From an uncultured Sphingobacteriaceae bacterium (lineage in GTDB: Bacteria > Bacteroidota > Bacteroidia > Sphingobacteriales > Sphingobacteriaceae), in contig CAMLLO010000012.1 in the NCBI GenBank assembly GCA_946480915.1, positions 62,001 through 126,000 on the forward strand: a DNA stretch of 64,000 nucleotides, written 5' to 3'. Shown here piece by piece: positions 55,902 through 64,000 of this stretch (its first letter is position 1; every line of letters begins with the position of its first letter). The position numbers were made by a program, and so were the translations under genes. A model generated the notes under the pieces. The model was given only the letters and a program-made list of their open reading frames with translations, was not told the DNA's origin and did no database searches.

Positions 55902-57248
55902 TTAGACTACCTTTAATCGCTTTCTATTATTGATTTCGATGATCTTTTCAGCATGCTCTTCAGGGGTGATCTTAATGTAAGTCATGAAGTTGGTTTCCGT
56001 TCTATGACCTGTTAAAGCCATAATGCTAAGCACCGGTACTTTGTCATGGTACATGTTGCTTGCAGCGCTTCGCCTGGCTGTGTGTGTAGAGACCATCTCA
56101 AATTTTGGTATATGCTTAATAATCTTTTTTCCTGCTTTGGTGAATTTAAGTTCATGCAGTTCTTTAAAACCATCAAGTTTGCTGCAGACATCTTTTATAT
56201 ATCTGTTTACTTCTTGATTAGTCATTTTAGGAGGTAAACCCGTTTTAGTATCCTTATACTTTTTGAAAATTGATTTTATAACATCATTAATCGGAACAGC
56301 AACCTTAACACCAGTCTTTTCCGTTTGAATTATTATAATGTCATTCTTAACCTTGGCAGGATTGAGTTTAAGCCAATCTGAAAATCTTAAGGCTGTATGA
56401 GCACCGAGTAAGAAGAGGTCTCTTGCTCGATCCAATGTAGTGTTTTGCGATAAATCTAAGTTGAATAATTGAGTTAATTCATGCTGGTGCAGATAGATAT
56501 TATCTACTTTTTCAGATAGTGCTCGATATCTCTTTCCTTGAAAAACAGCTGTAGTTAAGTTATCTTCCCTAGCCTCGTTTACAACTACTTTCAAGGTCCG
56601 GATATGTTTTCCTAATGTATTGGTTGAATACTTTAAGCTCGTCGTTAAATATTCCTTAAAATCTTCAAAGAATTCTAAATTCAAACCTGTCAAAAATATA
56701 GTGGTTCTATACTTCTCCTGAAATTGCTTTACATTTCTTCTTAGGGTACGGTAAATTTTAATTGTGCTTTCAGATAAAGGCTTACCAGAATCATTAGTTC
56801 TTAAACCCTTTTCGCACTTTATAATAAATTTATCAAGGTACTCGACAAAATTAGTAGCTCCCTCATCGCCTTCTTTTTTGGTAAGAGGTGTTTTACTCGT
56901 CTTGAGTTTATCAATTACTTTCTGAGATGAATAAGGTTCTTTATTTATTTCAAATACTCGCTCAATGTCTTTAATAGTGGATTTGAAAGAATTCAAAGTC
57001 TGATTATATTCTTCGATATCTCGGTTCGTTGGCAAAGTGTCGTAATCAACTAATGGCAATAGTTTCTTCGCTGTTTTGCGGTCCAGGTAAAGTGCCTTTT
57101 GGATTTTCGGATCCCACATCTCTTCGCGCAATTTAATGCCGGTATTGAAGTATTTTCTTTGCCCTTCAACCTGGTATATTAATTCAACCGGGCATGTGCC
57201 GTCTTTCAGTTTTTTATCAGAGCGAAGATTAAATCGAAGTGTCCCCAT
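55902..57248 (-). CDS. int: Tyrosine recombinase (integrase)
   Basis: 448 residues of the Bacteroidota phage/CTn type: N-terminal arm-binding domain (RFNLRSDKKLKDGTCPVELIYQVEGQRKYFNTGIKL), a SAM-like core-binding domain, and the catalytic domain with ALRFSDW (Arg), HTARRSAASN (His-x-x-Arg), GHRTETNFMTY (His, Tyr424). Recombines the tRNA-Phe att site; lies next to attR, its usual place. Read toward the rest of the element. Confidence 0.95.
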   Translation of the reverse strand: MGTLRFNLRSDKKLKDGTCPVELIYQVEGQRKYFNTGIKLREEMWDPKIQKALYLDRKTAKKLLPLVDYDTLPTNRDIEEYNQTLNSFKSTIKDIERVFEINKEPYSSQKVIDKLKTSKTPLTKKEGDEGATNFVEYLDKFIIKCEKGLRTNDSGKPLSESTIKIYRTLRRNVKQFQEKYRTTIFLTGLNLEFFEDFKEYLTTSLKYSTNTLGKHIRTLKVVVNEAREDNLTTAVFQGKRYRALSEKVDNIYLHQHELTQLFNLDLSQNTTLDRARDLFLLGAHTALRFSDWLKLNPAKVKNDIIIIQTEKTGVKVAVPINDVIKSIFKKYKDTKTGLPPKMTNQEVNRYIKDVCSKLDGFKELHELKFTKAGKKIIKHIPKFEMVSTHTARRSAASNMYHDKVPVLSIMALTGHRTETNFMTYIKITPEEHAEKIIEINNRKRLKVV

Positions 57249-57419
57249 TTGACAATGAATTGATGTCTGGCAAAGATAGTAGGTAGCTAATTAGGTAGCA
57301 AATAAAGTGGTAATTAAATATAGTCGAAGGGAGTTCATGGTATTAAATGTTTTCTTTTTGTTGTTTAATCAAGGTTTTTTGATGCCAATGTCTTTCTTGG
57401 TGATTTATTAATTGTGGTA

Positions 57420-57439
57420 CAGCTGGTACCACGAAAAAA
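57420..57439 (+). repeat. attR: 20-bp core repeat
   Basis: Identical copy of the 43960-43979 core, just outside the integrase gene. The bases before it are not tRNA sequence. Confidence 0.9.
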
Positions 57440-57470
57440 AACCTGATTTTTCATTAAATCAGGTTTTTTT
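57438..57470 (+). terminator. Chromosomal terminator right of attR
   Basis: AAACCTGATTT / AAATCAGGTTT stem with a T-run, directly after the core. Most likely the original tRNA-Phe terminator before insertion. Confidence 0.8.
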
Positions 57471-57863
57471 TATGTTTTAAATGCATCTTTTCTAAATCTG
57501 TCGAAAGGTTCGCTCCTAGCACTCGCTTAATTTCTCGGTATGTCTTTATAGAGATTTTCGTCTATCTGCAGTTTGGGTAAAGAGTTTCATGGCTTAAGGC
57601 CTTACAGAATCCGTATATTCATACTTCAGGATTTTCAGAGTCTTAAAGAGTAAAGTGCATTAGACTGTTTGACTGTTACCTAAAAGGATACTTACAGATA
57701 TAAATTGCACTTATCGAGTTATCATCAGCGAATTAATATATAGGTTCGATGTCTTCCGGTAGTTTCGAACTTCTGCCCGAAAACTCGCTGCTTCAATGGG
57801 TTTTTTCTTTGGAAGAAAACTGGGAAACAGATTTTTGTTTTTTCTGATTCGTAAAGTCAAAGA
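57440..57863. other. Intergenic region right of the element
   Basis: Apart from the terminator nothing recognised; no gene or clear promoter. Confidence 0.4.
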
Positions 57864-59306
57864 TTAAGACATAGTGCTTGCACACAGATATGGACTTACT
57901 TCGAATTTGTTTGACTCCTTCAGCGCCTTAAACCCTCCCTTGATATCGATCAAATTGGTGTATCCTCTGGCTCTTAATATCGAATTGAAGATCATAGAGC
58001 GATAGCCTCCGGCACAATGCACATAGTATGGTTTATCTCTGTCTATCTGGACCATGTTCTTATTAATATATTCCAGAGCTGCATTTTCTGAATTAATTAG
58101 GTGTTCTGAGTAGTGTTCAGTGTTCTTCCGAACGTCAAGGATGTTTACCTCTGCGCCATTTTTTATTCTTTCGGCTAGTTCTTCTGTTGAGATAGACTCT
58201 ATAGAATCTATTTCTTTACCCGCGGCTTTCCATTTTTCAATCCCGCCCTTTAAGTAGCCGATAGCATTGTCATAGCCAACCCTGGCCAGGCGTGTCACCA
58301 CCTCTTCCTCACGGCCCTCATCCATAATGATCAATAATTCTTGTTTGATGTCGGGAATTAAGGTTCCAACCCATGGAGCAAAGCTTCCGTCGATCCCAAT
58401 ATTGATTGAGTTTGGCACAAATCCTTTCGCGAATGTTTGGGGATCGCGGGTGTCAAGGAGCAGGGCTCTGCTTTCATTTGCTGCCGCTTCAAAAGCATCG
58501 GGCTCTAATGCCTGTGTCCCTTTTTTCAATACTGTTTCAAAACTTTCGTATCCTTCTTTATTCAATTTCACATTGAGAGGAAAGTAGGCCGGAGGAGGCG
58601 TCAGACCTTGTGTTACCTCTTTAATAAATTCGTCCCGCGTCATATTCGCCCGTAAGGCGTAATTTGTTTTTTTCTGGTTCCCTAATATGTCAGAAGTTTC
58701 CTTACTCATATTCTTACCGCAGGCAGAGCCTGCACCGTGGGCCGGATAAACGGTGATATCATCGTTCAAAGGCATGATTTTGCTCCTCAAAGAATCGAAA
58801 AGAGTTCCTGCAAGGTCCTCTTGAGTCATATGCGCCGCTTTTTGTGCCAGGTCCGGACGGCCAACATCGCCGATAAACAAAGTATCTCCGGAGAACAGCG
58901 CAATTTCTTTGCCCTGCTCATCAATCAAAAGATAAGAAGTGGATTCCATTGTGTGGCCAGGGGTATGCAAAACCCTGATCGTGACATTGCCAATTTTAAA
59001 CTCTTCACTATCCTTTGCGACGTATGCCTCAAAACTTGGATTGGCGTTTGGACCAAAGATAATGGGAGCACCGGTTTGCCTTGAAAGGTCTACGTGCCCG
59101 GAAACAAAATCTGCGTGAAAGTGGGTTTCGAAAACATATTTTATAGTCGCATTATTGCCTTTTGCTTTTTCTATATAGGGGCTGACTTCCCGTAAAGGAT
59201 CAATAATCGCAACTTCGTTTCCTGATTGGATATAGTATGCACCCTGTGCTAAGCATCCGGTGTAAATCTGTTCGATAATCATATTTTGATTCGTGTTTTT
59301 TTTCAT
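57864..59306 (-). CDS. MBL-fold persulfide-dioxygenase-like protein with rhodanese domains
   Basis: 480 residues. N-terminal metallo-beta-lactamase domain with ETHFHADFVSGH (HxHxDH site) and HTPGHT; two C-terminal rhodanese domains. The first (LLLDTRDPQTF...IIMDEGREEE) lacks the active cysteine; the second has YYVHCAGGYRS with the catalytic Cys. Known in Bacteroidota as persulfide dioxygenase/sulfurtransferase fusions (ETHE1-like) that turn sulfane sulfur into sulfite and thiosulfate. Last gene of the sulfur cluster with the TauE-type exporter. Confidence 0.9.
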   Translation of the reverse strand: MKKNTNQNMIIEQIYTGCLAQGAYYIQSGNEVAIIDPLREVSPYIEKAKGNNATIKYVFETHFHADFVSGHVDLSRQTGAPIIFGPNANPSFEAYVAKDSEEFKIGNVTIRVLHTPGHTMESTSYLLIDEQGKEIALFSGDTLFIGDVGRPDLAQKAAHMTQEDLAGTLFDSLRSKIMPLNDDITVYPAHGAGSACGKNMSKETSDILGNQKKTNYALRANMTRDEFIKEVTQGLTPPPAYFPLNVKLNKEGYESFETVLKKGTQALEPDAFEAAANESRALLLDTRDPQTFAKGFVPNSINIGIDGSFAPWVGTLIPDIKQELLIIMDEGREEEVVTRLARVGYDNAIGYLKGGIEKWKAAGKEIDSIESISTEELAERIKNGAEVNILDVRKNTEHYSEHLINSENAALEYINKNMVQIDRDKPYYVHCAGGYRSMIFNSILRARGYTNLIDIKGGFKALKESNKFEVSPYLCASTMS

Positions 59307-59441
59307 GAGGGTATATGTTGTTATTAATTCTGCCTGATGTTAGGTTGTTTACGCTTTTTAAAGACGGATTCAGCAGCGTATTTATACTGCAAATTTCGGG
59401 ATCTGCTAAAGTCCGGACGGTGACTTTTATTACACAAGAAA

Positions 59442-60236
59442 TTATCCGCTGATTTCTTTAATAATGATATAAATGCCCATCACAAGGACAAACCAGCCAA
59501 AGCCTTTTTTAAGCTTTTCTGCCGCAATTTTTTTACTCAACAGTCCACCAACAAATATTCCGGCGACGGCGATTGCAGTGATTGAGAGAAGAAAGCTCCA
59601 GTGGATATTGAAGTGTCCTAAATCTCCGGCAAAACCGAATAAGGAATTCATCGCTATGATGATAAGAGAGGTTCCTACGGCTTTTTTCATTGGTAATTTT
59701 ACCAGGAAAATAAGCGCAGGTATCAATAGAAAGCCGCCACCTGCACCGAGCAGACCTGTAACTAAACCAATGCTAATGCCATATCCCAGAAGCTTAAAGA
59801 ACTTGATACAATCAGAGCACTCCTTCTCTGGTTCGGCATTACCCGTATCGCGGATCATGCTGATGGAGGCAATCAACATGAGTATACCGAAAAGAACCAT
59901 AGTAAGAAAGGATTCTGTAACTGTAAAAGTGCCGATTGTTATTATTTCTTTAGGGATAATTGGGATCAGCAACTTTCGGGTTGCAAAAACGGTGACTACG
60001 GAAGCTGCACCAAAAAATAAAGCAGCTTTCAAATTTACCAAACCTTTACGGAGGTTACCGACTGAGCCTATTAAGCTTGTGAAACCAACAATAAACAAAG
60101 AGTAAGAGGTTGCAAGCAAGGGTGGCACCCCGAACAGATACACCATTACCGGCACGGTAAGGATGGAGCCTCCACCACCTATTAAGCCCAGAGAGATTCC
60201 AATTAAAGCTGATGCCAGATATCCTAATAATTCCAT
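59442..60236 (-). CDS. TauE/SafE-type sulfite exporter
   Basis: 264 residues from the ATG at 60236. Eight or so hydrophobic helices; GLIGGGGSILTVPVMVYLFGV and GLLGAGGGFLLIPALIFL are the two internal repeats of TauE. Exports sulfite or other small anions, matching the product expected from the MBL-rhodanese neighbour. Confidence 0.9.
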   Translation of the reverse strand: MELLGYLASALIGISLGLIGGGGSILTVPVMVYLFGVPPLLATSYSLFIVGFTSLIGSVGNLRKGLVNLKAALFFGAASVVTVFATRKLLIPIIPKEIITIGTFTVTESFLTMVLFGILMLIASISMIRDTGNAEPEKECSDCIKFFKLLGYGISIGLVTGLLGAGGGFLLIPALIFLVKLPMKKAVGTSLIIIAMNSLFGFAGDLGHFNIHWSFLLSITAIAVAGIFVGGLLSKKIAAEKLKKGFGWFVLVMGIYIIIKEISG

Positions 60237-60399
60237 GATTATAAAGGTCGAGCTTAAATTTTCTGGAGTTTGTGACAAAAGTCACCGGGCATAACTTGCA
60301 CTGACGAAAAAAGATAGCCCGATAGCGGCTTGTGTTTTTACCCGAACACCCTTAGCGTGGTGTTTAGCTGAACACATTGTCGTTTGTTGCTCAATCTTT

Positions 60400-60861
60400 T
60401 TATCTGTGTTTCATCTGCTCCAGCATTTGTTTCATCTCAGCAATTTCCTTTTCCTGCGACCGTATGATTTGCTCTGACAATTTTTTTAATTCAGGATTTT
60501 GAAGTTTTGCCTTTCGGCTTACCATAATAGCCGAAGAATGATGTGGAATCATTGCTTTGATATATTGCCTGTCAGAGACCAAGGTTTGATTTCTCAAAAA
60601 TACAAGTGCCAATACGAATACTATGACACAAGTTGCTGTTATAATTTGGTTTAATTTTTTATTTTGATACATCATCGGCATCATAAAAAGCATTAACAGG
60701 GTCATAGGTGCCACCATAAGGAGAGACATATAAGCGCGGGTGGCGCTCAAATACAAATGATCCGGTGTGTCGATATTTAAAAACATTACCAGGTACATAA
60801 TGATAAAGGATATACATAGCATCAGTGCGAATCTTTTATAATTAGTTTCTTTATTCTCCAT
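60400..60861 (-). CDS. DUF305 membrane protein
   Basis: 153 residues from the ATG at 60861 (60867 is possible). Three hydrophobic helices, then YIKAMIPHHSSAIMVSRKA, the DUF305 core with paired histidines, followed by ELKKLSEQIIRSQEKEIAEMKQML. DUF305 proteins are linked to metal (copper) stress in several bacteria. The role here is not known; first in the leftward group. Confidence 0.85.
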   Translation of the reverse strand: MENKETNYKRFALMLCISFIIMYLVMFLNIDTPDHLYLSATRAYMSLLMVAPMTLLMLFMMPMMYQNKKLNQIITATCVIVFVLALVFLRNQTLVSDRQYIKAMIPHHSSAIMVSRKAKLQNPELKKLSEQIIRSQEKEIAEMKQMLEQMKHR

Positions 60862-61181
60862 GGGCATCAATTTAAATATCAGTTATTTCGGATCAGCCTC
60901 TTTGCCTACCGAAAACTTGTGTCTTAAAAAGTACATCAGGCGTCGGGTATTTGTTTTATAATTTGCTTAGGTCTAGCATATCCTTGCTTCCCTGCGAAGC
61001 TTTTTTCGGTCCGGGTAGGGTCTATCAGTCTTATCCAAAGTGTTGCCTGGCCCGCAAATGCAATTTTTTATGGGAGCCTTTTTGTATGCTGCCCGGGGAG
61101 AGCCCTCCTGATTTACAACAATCATTACATCGGCTGACCTTCATCATCCACCGGTTCCTTTCTAATCAAATATCTTTAACT
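60862..61181. other. Intergenic region, 320 bp
   Basis: Divergent promoter region between DUF305 and the lipoprotein-sorting gene. The frame extending upstream of 61182 lacks a signal peptide and is not coding; nothing else seen. Confidence 0.45.
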
Positions 61182-61922
61182 ATGCGCTGCCTCCTAATTC
61201 TTTTTTTCTTCTTCTTTTGTCTCAGGATACATGCGCAATCAGCCTATGAAATAGTAAAAAAGGCTGATGATAAAATGCGTGGAAAAACCTCTCAGTCCCT
61301 CATGCTAATCCGGACAGTTCGGCCGACATGGACACGCGAAATGGAAATGCGTACCTGGATGAAGGGCACCACCTTTGCTCTGATAAAGGTCCTCGCTCCT
61401 GCAAAAGACCGCGGGATCAGCTTTCTGAAAAAGAAAAAGGAGGTTTGGAACTGGCTCCCGTCCTTAGAACGTACCATTAAGTTGCCACCTTCTATGATGT
61501 CGCAATCGTGGATGGGCACAGATTTCACCAATGATGACCTGGTGAAAGAATCTTCCGCACTCGAAGACTATACCCATACCATTGCCGGAGACACCATAAT
61601 AAATGGAAGAAGCTGCTACATCATCAGGTTTACGCCAAAACCCGATGCTGCCGTTGTTTGGGGTAAACTGCTGGTAAGTATCGACAAAAAAGATTTCCTC
61701 GAACTGCATACACTGTTCTTTGATGAAGATGGAAGTTTGCTGAACATCATGAATGCCTACGATATTAAGATGATGGGCGGGCGGTTAATACCTTCCCGGC
61801 TGGAGATGATTCCGGTAGATAAAAAGAATCAGAAGACTGTTATCATTTACAAGTCCATTGTATTCAATCAACCCATTAATGATAGCTTCTTCACCGTCGA
61901 AAACATGAAACAACTCAACTGA
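61182..61922 (+). CDS. Outer-membrane lipoprotein-sorting protein (LolA-like)
   Basis: 246 residues from the ATG at 61182, which gives the signal peptide MRCLLILFFFFFCLRIHAQ. DDKMRGKTSQSLMLIRTVRPTWTREMEMRTWMKG, WNWLPSLERTIKLPPSMMSQSWMGTDFTNDDLVKESS is the DUF4292/LolA-like type common with ABC permeases. Likely a periplasmic carrier for a lipid or lipoprotein. The permease follows after one base. Confidence 0.88.
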   Translation: MRCLLILFFFFFCLRIHAQSAYEIVKKADDKMRGKTSQSLMLIRTVRPTWTREMEMRTWMKGTTFALIKVLAPAKDRGISFLKKKKEVWNWLPSLERTIKLPPSMMSQSWMGTDFTNDDLVKESSALEDYTHTIAGDTIINGRSCYIIRFTPKPDAAVVWGKLLVSIDKKDFLELHTLFFDEDGSLLNIMNAYDIKMMGGRLIPSRLEMIPVDKKNQKTVIIYKSIVFNQPINDSFFTVENMKQLN

Positions 61923-61923
61923 T

Positions 61924-63141
61924 ATGTGGCTTCTCGGTCTGGCATGGAAAAACCTTTGGCGAAATAAACAACGAACCCTGATCACGATGGCGGCGGTTTT
62001 TTTTGCGGTCATTCTCACCACTGTAGTCAGCAGTTTGCAGAAAGGGGTATTTGAAAATCTTATTAAGAATCTCGTAAGCTTTTATTCTGGATACATCCAG
62101 GTACATCAAAAAGGATATTGGAATGAACAGACTCTTGAAAATACCTTTCGGCAGGACGCTGAGACCGAAAAAAAAATACGCTCCGATCCATTAGTAACCG
62201 GAATAGCCCCCCGACTGGAATCTTTCGCGCTTGCCGCTTCTGCCGAACTAACAAAGGGATGTTTAGTAGTTGGGATGGTTCCGGAGGAAGAGAACAAAGT
62301 TACCCGTCTGGAAGAGAAAGTGGTTATCGGAAGCTATCTAAAACCTGAAGATGAAGCTGTATTATTATCTGAAGGTCTTTCTAAGAGACTGAAACTCCGT
62401 ATGGGCGACACACTGGTGTTAATCGGGCAGGGTTATCATGGTGCTACTGCCGCCGGAAAATTTCCAGTCAAGGGTATACTACGGTTCGGCTCGCCCGAGC
62501 TAAACGACAAAACGGCATTTTTACCACTGCAAGCTGCCCAAACGCTTTATTCGGCAGAGAACCAACTCAGTTCTTATGTATTGTCGGTTAGCGAACCCGA
62601 AAATCTCCGCAAAATTACCGACCGCCTCCGGCCTCTACTTGGCAATCGATATGAAGTATTAAGCTGGGAAGAAATGATGCCCGATGTGAATCAACATATA
62701 CGTACAGACACAGCAAGTATGTCGATCATAACCGCCATACTGTACCTCTTAATATGCTTTGGGATTTTCGGCACCTTATTGATGATGATGGTAGAACGCC
62801 GGTTTGAGCTGGGAATGCTGGTGGCAATAGGAATGAAAAAACTTTGGCTTTGTCTTCTCATGCTGGCAGAATCGGCATTTACAGTACTAAGTGGCTGCAT
62901 ATTGGGAATACTGGCTAGCATACCGATCGTAATTTACCTCAAGGTAAATCCCATCACATTTAGTGGTCGGGTAGCCGAGATTTACGAACGCTTTGGTTTC
63001 GAGCCGATCTTTCCTTCATCTACCAATCCGGAAATTTTTCTGAACCAGGCCATGGTGATTTTGCTGCTCGCCCTGCTTCTGGCACTTTACCCGGTAATTA
63101 AGGTATTGCAGTTAGACCCGGTTAAAGCTATGAAACAATAG
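61924..63141 (+). CDS. FtsX/LolE-like ABC transporter permease
   Basis: 405 residues. One N-terminal helix (ITMAAVFFAVILTTVVSSLQ), a large periplasmic domain (MacB_PCD type), and three C-terminal helices (AILYLLICFGIFGTLLMMMVE, FTVLSGCILGILASIP, MVILLLALLLALYPVIKVLQ). With the neighbour and a LolA-like carrier it forms a lipid- or lipoprotein-export system; the ATPase subunit is not in the window. Confidence 0.9.
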   Translation: MWLLGLAWKNLWRNKQRTLITMAAVFFAVILTTVVSSLQKGVFENLIKNLVSFYSGYIQVHQKGYWNEQTLENTFRQDAETEKKIRSDPLVTGIAPRLESFALAASAELTKGCLVVGMVPEEENKVTRLEEKVVIGSYLKPEDEAVLLSEGLSKRLKLRMGDTLVLIGQGYHGATAAGKFPVKGILRFGSPELNDKTAFLPLQAAQTLYSAENQLSSYVLSVSEPENLRKITDRLRPLLGNRYEVLSWEEMMPDVNQHIRTDTASMSIITAILYLLICFGIFGTLLMMMVERRFELGMLVAIGMKKLWLCLLMLAESAFTVLSGCILGILASIPIVIYLKVNPITFSGRVAEIYERFGFEPIFPSSTNPEIFLNQAMVILLLALLLALYPVIKVLQLDPVKAMKQ

Positions 63142-63150
63142 ATTTTTGCG

Positions 63151-64000
63151 ATGATACTTTTGAGAATGGCCTGGAGGAATGTATGGAGAAACAGAGCGAG
63201 GAGTATTACTCTTATCTGCTCGGTGGCGGTTGGCCTCTTTGCCGGAGTATTTGTGCTGGCCATTTATCAGGGAATGCTTAAAAGCCGGGTCAGAACGGTT
63301 ATCAGAGATGAGGTATCGCATATTCAAATCCATCATCCTCTTTTCAGAAACGACTATGAAGCCATTTATACGTTGCCGCAGATGGAGAAGCTGGAAGCAC
63401 AATTGCAGAACGTCGGCCAGATTGAACAACTTTCCGCCCGGAGCATAGCGGAGGGAATGCTGGCTACGGGAACAGGAAGCAATGGGGTAGAAATACGCGG
63501 AGTGGATCCGGTGAATGAACGAGAGGTTTCCAATTTGGATGAAAAGATATTTGAAGGCGCTTATTTTGATACAGGGTTAAAAAATCAGCTGCTGATAGGA
63601 GGGAAGCTTGCTGAAAAGATGAAACTAAAGCTAAACAATAAAGTAGTGCTTTCTTTCACCGACAAGGATAATAATTTAATTTCGGCAGCCTTCCGCATAA
63701 AAGGCATTTACCGGTCTACAAATACACCACTCGACGAACGGATTGTTTACGTAAAGAGATCAGACTTAAATCCACTGCTAAATATTGGTGGCGGCGCACA
63801 TGAAATAGCCTTGCTTCTAAAAAACGACGACAGCCTCGATGCCCTGCAATCGCGGCTGCAGACAAAATATTCTAAGCTTTCCGTTCAAAACTGGAAAGAA
63901 CTATCGCCCGAAACGGAAATGAGTGTGGCTACGGTGAACCAGTTCTCGATCATCATTATTATCATTATCATGCTCGCACTGGCCTTCGGCATCGTTAACA
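63151..64000 (+). CDS. Second FtsX/LolE-like permease (cut by window end)
   Basis: Starts at ATG 63151 and is open to the edge, 283 codons. LLRMAWRNVWRNRARSITLICSVAVGLFAGVFVLAIYQGM, a periplasmic domain (EIRGVDPVNEREVS), then a hydrophobic stretch (FSIIIIIIIMLALAFG) beginning the C-terminal helices. Paralogous to the previous gene, nine bases away. Confidence 0.9.
   Translation, partial: MILLRMAWRNVWRNRARSITLICSVAVGLFAGVFVLAIYQGMLKSRVRTVIRDEVSHIQIHHPLFRNDYEAIYTLPQMEKLEAQLQNVGQIEQLSARSIAEGMLATGTGSNGVEIRGVDPVNEREVSNLDEKIFEGAYFDTGLKNQLLIGGKLAEKMKLKLNNKVVLSFTDKDNNLISAAFRIKGIYRSTNTPLDERIVYVKRSDLNPLLNIGGGAHEIALLLKNDDSLDALQSRLQTKYSKLSVQNWKELSPETEMSVATVNQFSIIIIIIIMLALAFGIVN

Larger units (their letters stand above)
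43960..57439. mobile_element. 13.5 kb integrative element with phage tail genes
   Basis: Perfect 20-bp repeats flank it, the left one in tRNA-Phe, and a tyrosine recombinase lies at the right end. All but two genes read leftward in one tight block with many ATGA overlaps. Recognisable functions: integration and excision, replication (initiator-like protein and DnaC-like loader), tape measure, tail-type protein and a frameshifted gene of tail-chaperone type. Terminase, portal, capsid, tail tube, fibres, lysis and repressor genes are not seen. Best described as a phage satellite or tail-module island; a prophage reduced by deletion is the alternative. Confidence 0.85.

Noticed and set aside
57405..57432. 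tRNA-like sequence at attR
   Set aside because: Only the 20-bp att core is shared with tRNA-Phe; the anticodon and other arms are absent.
59473..60105. 210-residue open frame on the plus strand antisense to the TauE-type gene
   Set aside because: Pro/Lys-rich, signal-free translation; the minus-strand gene has clear TauE repeats, so this is a shadow.

Overview
The window is bacterial chromosome from a Bacteroidota member, most likely Sphingobacteriales (Pedobacter-like). The reasons are Bacteroidota-type promoters (TTTG, a spacer of about 19 bases, then TAnnTTTG, seen before rpsF, icd and tRNA-Phe), a carboxypeptidase-regulatory/TonB-type outer-membrane receptor, A-rich leaders with little Shine-Dalgarno signal, and the protein families present. 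Species was not determined.

Layout. 1-2.2 kb: penicillin acylase, cut by the window edge. 2.5-11.7 kb: carbohydrate block with a GH31 alpha-glucosidase and glgB (overlapping by one base), gapA, two BadF/NagK-type sugar-kinase paralogues, pfkA and a Nudix-type regulator. 11.9-16.5 kb: scramblase-like protein, transglutaminase-like membrane protein, MutT and a lipoprotein. 16.7-23.2 kb: variable stretch with an immunity-like small protein, a nuclease-helicase governed by a restriction-modification-type controller (C) protein with a recognisable C-box, two copies of a dispersed repeat of about 140 bp, a PhyH oxygenase, and a gene-free 1.7 kb stretch with two arrays of 11-bp units. 23.2-43.5 kb: ordinary core genes (YagE/RMD1, glpD, small stress-type proteins, NYN-LOTUS, TonB-type receptor, SPFH protein, icd, dnaX with an A10 slippage tract, rpsF-rpsR-rplI, mtgA, an HdrC/HdrB-like iron-sulfur pair).

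43.96-57.44 kb: a 13.5 kb element integrated in the 3' end of tRNA-Phe(GAA), bounded by a perfect 20-bp direct repeat. It carries a tyrosine integrase, an excisionase-like HTH protein, a replication protein with a DnaC-like loader, a tape-measure protein with a tail-type neighbour, and a probable -1 frameshifted gene of tail-chaperone type. It has no recognisable terminase, portal, capsid, lysis gene or repressor. It looks like a compact phage satellite or a tail-module element rather than a whole prophage.

57.9-64 kb: sulfur-handling cluster (MBL-rhodanese, TauE/SafE, DUF305) and an outer-membrane lipoprotein-sorting protein followed by two FtsX/LolE-like permeases, the second cut by the window end.

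The two most interesting items are the C-protein-controlled nuclease-helicase without a methyltransferase (17.0-19.4 kb) and the tail-gene-only integrated element (44-57.4 kb). All family assignments come from reading motifs; no database search was made.
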